64,000 nt of DNA from [Clostridium] symbiosum (GTDB lineage Bacteria > Bacillota > Clostridia > Lachnospirales > Lachnospiraceae): contig CP143946.1 of the NCBI GenBank assembly GCA_036419695.1, positions 4,334,001-4,398,000 of the forward strand, written 5' to 3'. The notes below the pieces were generated by a model. The model was not told the origin of the DNA, did no database searches, and saw only the letters and a list, made by a program, of their open reading frames with translations. Every line of letters starts with the position of its first letter. Position 1 is the first letter of the stretch. Both the position numbers and the translations under genes were made by a program. Positions 57,510 through 64,000 of this stretch are shown piece after piece.

Positions 57510-58739
57510 TTATACTATCCTGATTCTTTCATCTTCCCTGATGTCGTTCAACACGGCATCTGAAACTTCGATATATTCCAGCTCCAGTGTATTCTTAATC
57601 TTTACAATGCGCAGATGTTCTTTTTCTACGTTTCTAATACACTTGATTGCCACGCGGACCGCTTCGTCCTCATCGGCCGCCACTAACGGCACACGGCAGT
57701 CCTCGATACACCGGCAGGCAACGGCATTGGCATACATGGCCTCATAGTCCAGCTGCTCAAATACCTCCTTTACCGTCACGTCAAAAAGCCCAACTCCTAT
57801 GGCATTCCCATGCGACTGCGGTGTAACTCCCAATAAAACCATTCGCTTAATTTCCGGAACCGGGAGACAGAATTGCTTTAGTACAGAACTTTTACCTAAT
57901 ATATTAGGATCGTAACCGGCCCCTGAGATGTTCTTTCCAATCTCCTCCACTATCAGTACATCGATTTTAGGCGGAATTAATATCGGCATTTTGGTCCTGG
58001 CGATCTTAACCAGCTCTTTCTCCCGTTCTATCAATCCTTCAGCAGGAACTGCCTCCACCATGAACGTCTCATCATACGCATTCTCAATTGACGCAATCCC
58101 ATAGGTTACTTTACATTTCTCAAGAATGAGTCCGGCGGCGTCCTCTATAATCGCTGCAAATTCATCAGGGTCTTCCTCATGAATGGAGGAACAGCCTATC
58201 TGGTTACCCAGCCCAATCACCAGCATCTTACACAATCCGCTTTGTAAATCTCCTACAAAATCCGTATGCAGCTTGACACGGTTGATGGGAATGATTGCAT
58301 CGGCCTCCATGGCCGCCCTGTCAAAATAGACTTTTTTACCTGATGGGGTCATACCCAGATAGTTGACATCCACCGTCGTGACTACCTTGACTCCAAGATT
58401 TTCTTCCGTAATTCCGTAGCTTGTAAGAACTTCTCTCTGCCCTTCTTCCGTACCATTTCCATGGCTTCCCATGGCCGAAACAATAAAAGGACTGGCTCCT
58501 TTGGCCTTTAAGTCCTCTACCACTGTCTTTACAATCAGGTACAGATTCTTAATTCCACGGCTTCCGACTGCGACGGCTACCTTCATACCCGGGTGGATTT
58601 TTGCTGCAATGCTCTCTTTTGCTAATTCACGTTCCAGAGCCGCTTCCACTTCCGGCAATGCAGTCCTGTCAAATATCTGCTGCACCCGGTACAGTTCAGG
58701 ACGGGGATAGGAATAATCTTCCTCTAATAAAATCGGCAT
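57510..58739 (-). CDS. LarA-like (lactate racemase domain, DUF2088) protein
   Basis: This 409-residue protein resembles the N-terminal domain of LarA, a nickel-pincer racemase, and related hydroxyacid racemases/epimerases. Seen: GMKVAVAVGSRGIKNLYLIV, ASPFIVSAMGSHGNGTEEG (the GSHG motif), PINRVKLHTDFVGDLQSGLC, KMLVIGLGNQIGCSSIH and VLIVEEIGKNISGAGYDPN. I did not find the LarBCE maturation genes in the window, so the cofactor state is open. The start at 58739 has AAGGAGTGG upstream. It is the first gene of the unit with the aconitase X subunits, behind its own promoter. Confidence 0.85.
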   Translation of the reverse strand: MPILLEEDYSYPRPELYRVQQIFDRTALPEVEAALERELAKESIAAKIHPGMKVAVAVGSRGIKNLYLIVKTVVEDLKAKGASPFIVSAMGSHGNGTEEGQREVLTSYGITEENLGVKVVTTVDVNYLGMTPSGKKVYFDRAAMEADAIIPINRVKLHTDFVGDLQSGLCKMLVIGLGNQIGCSSIHEEDPDEFAAIIEDAAGLILEKCKVTYGIASIENAYDETFMVEAVPAEGLIEREKELVKIARTKMPILIPPKIDVLIVEEIGKNISGAGYDPNILGKSSVLKQFCLPVPEIKRMVLLGVTPQSHGNAIGVGLFDVTVKEVFEQLDYEAMYANAVACRCIEDCRVPLVAADEDEAVRVAIKCIRNVEKEHLRIVKIKNTLELEYIEVSDAVLNDIREDERIRIV

Positions 58740-58789
58740 ACGCCACTCCTTCCTCTTCAATTTTATCTTGTTTTGAATTTTATTACACT

Positions 58790-58828
58790 TGTATAATCCA
58801 ATTATACATATTTAAAATTGAATGTCAA
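58790..58828 (-). promoter_or_regulatory. Promoter of the LarA-like/aconitase X operon with palindromic operator
   Basis: On the minus strand, TTGACA (58828-58823), 16 bases and TATAAT (58806-58801). TGTATAATCCAATTATACA (58790-58808) is a perfect odd palindrome covering the -10 box. It is a good candidate site for the GntR regulator at 54920. Confidence 0.7.
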
Positions 58829-58931
58829 CGGAAAATTCAAACAATATTTCTTATTTTTTCGAAAATAGTTCACAGAATATTCTGTGAACGCTCTTCATTT
58901 TCTACACTTCACCCCCATAATTGTGAAAGGA

Positions 58932-58968
58932 GAGAAAACAGAGAGGAAATCCCATGATTTTTCCTCTC
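58932..58968 (-). terminator. Terminator of the CoA-transferase operon
   Basis: On the minus strand, GAGAGGAAA pairs with TTTCCTCTC and is followed by TGTTTTCTCT. Confidence 0.65.
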
Positions 58969-58993
58969 CGTCTCTTTTCATATAGAGAATTAA

Positions 58994-60289
58994 TTATATC
59001 AGTCCTAACCTTTGTGCCTCAAATGTAAGCTTTTCGCGGAATTTGGGATGTGCTATCCGTATCAGTTCCCTGGTTCTCTGAGGCGGTGTCTTTCCAACCA
59101 GTTTTGCGACTCCCTGTTCGGTGACCACATATTCAATGGCTGTTCTCGGAAGGCTGACCGGCGTTCCCGGTTTAAATGATGGGGTGATTTTTGAATATTT
59201 TCCGTTTCGGGTGGCCGATTCCAGAACAACAATGGATTTCCCCTCCAGGTTGGCCGCCGCTCCCGAAGCAAAATTACACAGGCCTCCCAGACCGCTGTAC
59301 TGTTTCCCTTTCAGGAACTCTGCATTGGCCTGTCCCATCAAATCAATTTCCACGGCGTTGTTAATTGCGGTCATCTTATTCTGGCGGTATATTGTCCCCG
59401 GGTTCAGCACATCCTGGCAGCAGTTGATTTCCAGGCCCAGATTGTGATCCGACCAGTCAAAAAGTTCAGGAGTCCCCACCATCTGGGTGAACACGGCCTT
59501 CCCCGGCCTGTCGCTCTTTCTGGTATTGGTAATAATCCCTTTTTCCGTCAGCCTCATCAGGATGTCTCCATAAACTTCCGTGTGCACCCCCAGATTATGC
59601 TTATTCTCCAGATACATAAGTGAAGCGGCATTGAGTCTTCCAAGGCCTACCTCGATGGTTGCTTCATCCGGAATCAGTTCCGACAGATATCCGCCGATAG
59701 ACTGGTAGACTTCTGCATTCTCCCCGTCATTGTCAACCGGCACTACCAGAAGCGGATAGTTTTCCCCCTCGTCTACAATGTAATCCAGTTCGCTGATATG
59801 AATAACATTACTGCCATGGATAAAAGGAAATTCCGTGTTGGTCTCCGCAATTACCAGTTCCGCATTTTTGCACGCCTGACGGATAAAATCGGTACAAGTT
59901 CCCATTGAAACATATCCGTGCTCATCCGGCTTTGTAACTTCCAGAAACGCCACATTGCAGTTCAGCCCTTCAGAGGCAATTTTTTCATAGAGCCAGTATT
60001 CACCTGGTATGTAGTCCAGACGGTCTTCGTAGAAATACTGGTGGGAGCTTCCGTTTAAAAAGCTTGTGGACGGCCTGAAGCCTTTTCCCAGATTTTCTGC
60101 TTCCATCATAAAATTGATAATCGGAGCGTAATAGTAGACATTCTGCAAATCACGGCGTTCCATCACCTTCCGGAGCACTGCGCGGCAGTCTCTGTTGCCC
60201 GTCATAATTCGGTCGCCGTTTTTTATCATATCGGCGGCCTGTTGGGCCGTGATCGTTTTCTCTTTATACAAGTCTTGCCAAAGTGCCAT
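58994..60289 (-). CDS. Acetyl-CoA hydrolase/transferase-family CoA-transferase
   Basis: This 431-residue enzyme transfers CoA between acetyl- or butyryl-CoA and another carboxylate, like 4-hydroxybutyrate or butyrate CoA-transferases. Seen: YKEKTITAQQAADMIKNGDR, PDEHGYVSMGTCTDFIRQAC, VGLGRLNAASLMYL, GVHTEVYGDILMRLTEKG (catalytic Glu in HTEVYGD), YSGLGGLCNFASGA and VTEQGVAKLVGKTPPQRTRE. The length and motifs fit. It is the last gene after enolase-superfamily, symporter and crotonase genes, so it probably activates the acid of this pathway or recovers CoA from its product. Confidence 0.92.
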   Translation of the reverse strand: MALWQDLYKEKTITAQQAADMIKNGDRIMTGNRDCRAVLRKVMERRDLQNVYYYAPIINFMMEAENLGKGFRPSTSFLNGSSHQYFYEDRLDYIPGEYWLYEKIASEGLNCNVAFLEVTKPDEHGYVSMGTCTDFIRQACKNAELVIAETNTEFPFIHGSNVIHISELDYIVDEGENYPLLVVPVDNDGENAEVYQSIGGYLSELIPDEATIEVGLGRLNAASLMYLENKHNLGVHTEVYGDILMRLTEKGIITNTRKSDRPGKAVFTQMVGTPELFDWSDHNLGLEINCCQDVLNPGTIYRQNKMTAINNAVEIDLMGQANAEFLKGKQYSGLGGLCNFASGAAANLEGKSIVVLESATRNGKYSKITPSFKPGTPVSLPRTAIEYVVTEQGVAKLVGKTPPQRTRELIRIAHPKFREKLTFEAQRLGLI

Positions 60290-60310
60290 CTGACTCCTCC
60301 ATACAGTATT

Positions 60311-61123
60311 TTATTTTTTCTCTTCCTGAGCTTCTTTCCAGGCCAGGGCGGCCTTAAGGCCCTGCTCATTTACAATTTTATTGAATTCCGACTGCTCCTG
60401 TACCTGATTGATGCGGCACAGATTGAAGATTTCAGCCGCAAAATCCATCGCATTGCGTATGCCCATCATCTCATAGGTTTTATTGATTTCGTATTTAACC
60501 ATGCGAATCGCTTCCGGAGGCTGTTCGGCCAGACGGTTTGCCAGTTTCATGGTTTCTTCCTCCAGTTTTTCTAATGGAACCACCCTGTTGACAACACCAG
60601 CCGCATGCAGCTCCTGAGCCGACATGAAATCTCCCAGGAAAGCCAGTTCCTTTACCTTGTTCATCGTCATCTTCCACGGTTCGATCAGCACGTCGTTTGC
60701 ATAGGAATATTTCAGCTCAGGCTCGCCGAATTTTGCATCCTCCGAGGCAATAATCATATCGCACATCAGCGTCATCCACACACCGCCGCCAATACAGTAT
60801 CCCTGAACCGATGCGACCACCGGCTTTTTCGCCTCCCAGATGGTGCGCCAGTTGTTAAGTTCCATCAGTGTATTCGTTCTGCGCTCCGGTACATTCACGA
60901 TTGGGCTGCTGATACTTTCTTTTAAATCAAACCCTGCCGTGAATGCTTTATCTCCGGCAGCGCACAGTACAATCACATTGGTCTGGGGATCTTCGTCCGC
61001 CTGACGCATCGCCGGGCCCAGACCTTCTACAAGTTCACGGTTCAGCGCATTGCGCACTTTCGGCCTGTTTAAAATCACTTTTCCGACTTTTCCCACTCTT
61101 TCATACAGTAAAACTTCTTCCAT
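60311..61123 (-). CDS. Enoyl-CoA hydratase/isomerase-family protein (crotonase)
   Basis: This 270-residue protein has a crotonase fold: VILNRPKVRNALNRELVEGL, then CAAGDKAFTAGFDLKE and VQGYCIGGGVWMTLMCDMII (the oxyanion-hole GYCIGGG), DAKFGEPELKYSYAND and the helical C-terminus. The catalytic Glu pair of classical hydratases is not obvious in the CIGGGVWMTL and FGEPEL region (one Glu is in FGEPE), so it could be an isomerase, hydrolase or hydratase. It lies 21 bases upstream of the CoA-transferase gene, and the two probably act on the same acyl-CoA. Confidence 0.9.
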   Translation of the reverse strand: MEEVLLYERVGKVGKVILNRPKVRNALNRELVEGLGPAMRQADEDPQTNVIVLCAAGDKAFTAGFDLKESISSPIVNVPERRTNTLMELNNWRTIWEAKKPVVASVQGYCIGGGVWMTLMCDMIIASEDAKFGEPELKYSYANDVLIEPWKMTMNKVKELAFLGDFMSAQELHAAGVVNRVVPLEKLEEETMKLANRLAEQPPEAIRMVKYEINKTYEMMGIRNAMDFAAEIFNLCRINQVQEQSEFNKIVNEQGLKAALAWKEAQEEKK

Positions 61124-61210
61124 TGTTCAATCTCCTCTCAAATTATTATCTATCCTGTATTTTATTGTAACTATTCAGAGACAGTATTCCGCGAAGTGTG
61201 CCCCTCCTCT

Positions 61211-62590
61211 TTAAGCGTCCGTTTTCATTTGTGACTGGGTAAGAAGGCTCACAACTACAAATGCAATAGCGGACGGCAGAATCGGGAATACGGATGAGTA
61301 CGGCAGGTTAACCCCACAGAATTTGTAAAGTACCACAAAGAAGATTCCGACTACCGCTGCTGAAACTGCTCCCGCCCTGGTTGCCTTGCCCCAGAAAATT
61401 CCTCCGACAAACATAACCAGAGTTCCTGCACAGAGGAACGTATAAGCATAGGACAACATGGAGATAATCTCTTTTGCATTCAAAGCCAGATACAAAACTA
61501 CACACCCTACAACAAACGTAACTACATGGGCGATCCGGTTTAATGTCTTATCATCTGCTTTGTGGTTAATGTACTCAACGTAAATATCGTTTGTAAAGGA
61601 AGCTGTAATGTAAATCAACTGGGAATCCACAGTGGACATAACGGCAGCCACCAGTGCGGCAATCAGGATAGCCGCCAGCCATGAAGGAAATGCCTCGAGC
61701 ATAACCTGGAACATGATGCTACTGGCCGGTGCATCCGGGAACAGAGCCCGTCCATACATGCCAATCAGAACAGGGAGAATGACAAACGGAAGAAGCAGAA
61801 GTCCTCCCCAGAGTGCAGATAAAACGGCTGTTTTTTCATCCTTTGCGGAAATATTTCTCTGGAACGACGCGCAGGATACCAGGCCGTAGAGCATAGATGG
61901 GAACAACATCATAACCCACTGTTCTGTTCCAAACGGCATGATAGACCAGCTGCTGGCCGGAAGAACCTCTTTCATAATTCCAAATCCTCCTGTTACCGCC
62001 ATATACAGAATCGCCAGCAGCGTACAAGCCACTACTACGATTGACTGTATTACGTCCGTCATCATAACACCCCACTGGCCCGACACGGTTGCATAGATAA
62101 ATACAACGATACAGACAAGAGTTGCTCCCAGCACCGGGTTGAGGCCCAGGTAGGAAAACAGGTTCCTGCCCGCTATAATCTGGCCGGCCATAATACTCAT
62201 GGCGGCGAAACAGTTAACAACCGCATAAATCGTACCGGTAATACGTTTTCCGTATCTCTGGTTTAAAACGTCCGAGATCGTCAGGGCGTCCGCCCGGTAC
62301 AGTTTACGTGCAACAACAAAAGCAAATACAATATATCCAAGGGAAGCGCCCACACCGAACCAGGCTCCTCCAATTCCATATTGAGCTCCATACTCGGCTC
62401 CGCCTACAACAACACCATTTCCGATGTGCGAACCTATATAGGAACCGCAAACCATCAGCAGGGTACCTTTTTTAGCCGCTGTGACGTAATCCTTAAAGTT
62501 GTCCGCCGTCCCCCTTCCAAGGAAGCCGATTCCCAGCATAGCCGCCAGATAAACAACCAGTACCACTACCATTAATGTCAATGTACTCAT
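61211..62590 (-). CDS. Sodium:solute symporter (SSS family)
   Basis: This 459-residue inner-membrane transporter has about 13 hydrophobic segments. SSS features: MLGIGFLGRGTADNFKDYVT, AAKKGTLLMVCGSYIGSHIG (first-helix region), LGYIVFAFVVARKLYRADAL, SDVLNQRYGKRITGTIYAVV and ALVAAVMSTVDSQLIYITAS (sodium-site region). It likely imports a carboxylate or small organic solute with Na+. It lies 41 bases after the enolase-superfamily gene and 87 before the crotonase gene, supplying this cluster. Confidence 0.92.
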   Translation of the reverse strand: MSTLTLMVVVLVVYLAAMLGIGFLGRGTADNFKDYVTAAKKGTLLMVCGSYIGSHIGNGVVVGGAEYGAQYGIGGAWFGVGASLGYIVFAFVVARKLYRADALTISDVLNQRYGKRITGTIYAVVNCFAAMSIMAGQIIAGRNLFSYLGLNPVLGATLVCIVVFIYATVSGQWGVMMTDVIQSIVVVACTLLAILYMAVTGGFGIMKEVLPASSWSIMPFGTEQWVMMLFPSMLYGLVSCASFQRNISAKDEKTAVLSALWGGLLLLPFVILPVLIGMYGRALFPDAPASSIMFQVMLEAFPSWLAAILIAALVAAVMSTVDSQLIYITASFTNDIYVEYINHKADDKTLNRIAHVVTFVVGCVVLYLALNAKEIISMLSYAYTFLCAGTLVMFVGGIFWGKATRAGAVSAAVVGIFFVVLYKFCGVNLPYSSVFPILPSAIAFVVVSLLTQSQMKTDA

Positions 62591-62631
62591 AGTTTTTCCT
62601 CCTTATTCTCTTCTAATGAACCCTTCCCCTG

Positions 62632-63786
62632 TCACCGTTTCATAACGCTGTATTTCTTTACCAGTTCTTCATCTATATCAATGCCAAAACCAGACCCCTG
62701 CGGCATTGGGATACATCCGTCGGTCTTGTCTACCAGATAATTTTCCTTTAATACCCCCTGGAACGCTTCCGGAGTAAGTGTAGGAGAATCACAGGGGTAT
62801 TCAAGCCATGTAAAGTTTGGATAAGACGCCACCAGGTGCATGGTCTGAAGAACGCCCATTCCCGGAATATACGCATGCGGATTTACCGTTTTACCGTAAC
62901 TATCGGCAATTGCGGCAATCTTTCTGATATAGCTGATGCCAGTGCTCATCGTACAGTTTGGCTGCAAAATATCATAACATCCTTTGTCCAGCATAATTTT
63001 GAAATCCGGTATGCCGATGTTAATTTCCCCTCCTGCAATGGGAATATCAACTTCGTCATTCAGCCTTGCCAGTCCGTCAAAATCGTATCGCCACAGAGGT
63101 TCTTCCAGCCATGTACAGTTAAGCTGCTCCATCTCCCGTGCCGTTTCTCTGGCCCTCGAATAGCTCCAGACCGGTGGGAAACCTCCGTTATTCCGTTCGC
63201 AGGCTGTTCCCTGATTGGCATCCACCATAATTTCCAGCTTGTCCCCTACTGCGTCGCGGACTGCTTCCAGAATGGCGATATCATCCCGCATCTTCTCATT
63301 CGAAAAGCGGATCTTGACCGCCTTGAATCCCTTTTCCACCAGATGCCTGGCATCCTCTTTCCGCTGTTCATTGGAACGGATCTCTCCCCAGGCCGCATAG
63401 ACCGGAATCCGATCCCGGCAGCCGCCGAGCAGTTGGTAAACCGGCAGGCCTGCCGCCTTGCCGATAATATCCCAGCAGGCATTTTCAATCACCCAGGGGC
63501 GGGTGGCAATGCGGGCAACATTCCTTAATTTCAGCATCAGCTTCTCAATATCAAATGGGGAATCCCCCACCACCATCGTCTTGGCATACTCCATTGTCTC
63601 GCAGACAATAGGCAGTATTCCATGAGGGGCTTCCATGCAGGAATAACCGGTTATTCCCTCGTCCGTGTGGACACGGACAACAAAGATTACCTGTCCCTTT
63701 TCTGTTTTACCAGGATACCAGGTAGGATGAAACTCCTGTGGAAATGGGACTTCCACACAATCATATGTAATATTTGTAATTTTCAT
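62632..63786 (-). CDS. Mandelate racemase/muconate lactonizing enzyme-family protein
   Basis: This 384-residue protein of the enolase superfamily has an N-terminal capping domain (MKITNITYDCVEVPFPQEFH) and a C-terminal barrel. KGFKAVKIRFSNEKMRDDIA holds the base Lys, EIMVDANQGTACERN the first metal Asp, NCTWLEEPLWRYDFDGLARL the second metal Glu, PIAGGEINIG the third, and VNPHAYIPGMGVLQTMHLV a later His. It is a dehydratase, epimerase or racemase of an acid or sugar acid. The start at 63786 has GGGAGAG 7 bases upstream. An in-frame ATG at 63840 would add 18 atypical residues. It is the first gene of the 63786-58994 operon. Confidence 0.9.
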   Translation of the reverse strand: MKITNITYDCVEVPFPQEFHPTWYPGKTEKGQVIFVVRVHTDEGITGYSCMEAPHGILPIVCETMEYAKTMVVGDSPFDIEKLMLKLRNVARIATRPWVIENACWDIIGKAAGLPVYQLLGGCRDRIPVYAAWGEIRSNEQRKEDARHLVEKGFKAVKIRFSNEKMRDDIAILEAVRDAVGDKLEIMVDANQGTACERNNGGFPPVWSYSRARETAREMEQLNCTWLEEPLWRYDFDGLARLNDEVDIPIAGGEINIGIPDFKIMLDKGCYDILQPNCTMSTGISYIRKIAAIADSYGKTVNPHAYIPGMGVLQTMHLVASYPNFTWLEYPCDSPTLTPEAFQGVLKENYLVDKTDGCIPMPQGSGFGIDIDEELVKKYSVMKR

Positions 63787-63832
63787 TAGGCACTCTCCCG
63801 ACTCATCGTCAATACACAATCCACTTGTACCG

Positions 63833-63944
63833 TTAGCCATAAACCGGCCTCAACCATCTCTTCCATCACCTCCCTTTTGCTTTACATTCTTACTTCCCTT
63901 TTCTCCTTTCTGCTTTCTGCTTTTCCTACATCGTTCACCTCCTC
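63833..63944 (-). other. Leader region of the enolase-superfamily gene with short ORFs
   Basis: On the minus strand, GAGGAGGTG (63944-63936) is followed by ATG TAG (63931-63926), a start codon directly followed by a stop. Further on, GGGAGGTG precedes a 7-codon frame at 63856-63833, whose TAA overlaps the alternative ATG at 63840. No gene of normal size is present from 63841 to the window end. Confidence 0.35.
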
Positions 63945-64000
63945 AACTCTGTTTTTCAAACCTTCCCAAATTTCAGACAGTCATGTCAAATTTATCTATA

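Noticed and set aside
1..64000. tRNA, rRNA, integrase, transposase or phage genes
   Set aside because: None found on either strand; the dispersed repeats are non-coding and no mobile-element protein accompanies them.

Overview
The window looks like a chromosomal piece of an anaerobic, amino-acid-fermenting Lachnospiraceae/Clostridium species. The best taxonomic clue is the glutamate dehydrogenase at 29135-30487. It follows, nearly residue for residue, the crystallised NAD-dependent enzyme of Clostridium symbiosum as I remember it, so C. symbiosum or a very close relative is likely. Clostridial traits agree: lipoprotein-anchored TRAP transporters, a rubrerythrin with an N-terminal rubredoxin, and moderate GC with AT-rich promoters. 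I see no rRNA, tRNA, CRISPR array, phage or transposase gene.

Layout, left to right. 1-2372: an NhaC-type antiporter (truncated by the window edge), a divergent LuxR regulator, and two small genes around a palindromic operator. 2489-10185: a carboxylate-use region with an isochorismatase-like hydrolase, a three-gene TRAP transporter, a GntR regulator, and an operon of a metallo-beta-lactamase-fold hydrolase, a Tm-1-like protein and a class II aldolase. The two operons carry nearly the same operator boxes downstream of their promoters. 10460-24203: housekeeping genes (PRTase, recQ, CBM9-like, HAD phosphatase, xpt, a peptidyl-prolyl isomerase lipoprotein, M18 aminopeptidase, dtd, a membrane GDPD, an alarmone synthetase, an S1 protein, a PHP hydrolase). 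24470-34330: a glutamate module with a TAXI-TRAP transporter, a 2-hydroxyacid dehydrogenase, gdhA, gltS and a GlnK/GlnL two-component system. 34331-43886: repeat elements, a phospholipase-D-type enzyme, a flavoprotein, and an operon of an LDH-like protein with a 1615-residue multidomain protein (HD, helical repeats, NadD-like, GNAT-like, PRTase-like). 43887-46711: a repeat-rich spacer, an AIM24 protein, a PerR-type regulator and reverse rubrerythrin. 46742-53797: an operon of TAXI-TRAP, 2-hydroxyacid dehydrogenase, PanB-like and FolD-like genes with a LysR regulator. I read it as possible pantoate-type hydroxyacid catabolism. 53932-63786: a second hydroxyacid/CoA cluster with an enolase-superfamily enzyme, sodium symporter, crotonase, CoA-transferase, LarA-like protein, two-subunit aconitase X, GntR regulator and 2-hydroxyacid dehydrogenase.

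Four families of dispersed intergenic repeats run through the window. The most striking is a ~340-bp element present in three full copies (13342-13683, 34485-34830 inverted, 34853-35179). Its copies share a nested stem architecture with compensatory changes, which suggests a structured RNA or a foldable mobile DNA. A second family sits immediately beside terminator hairpins. Together with the 1615-residue fusion and the PanB/FolD operon, these are the most promising candidates for undescribed biology.
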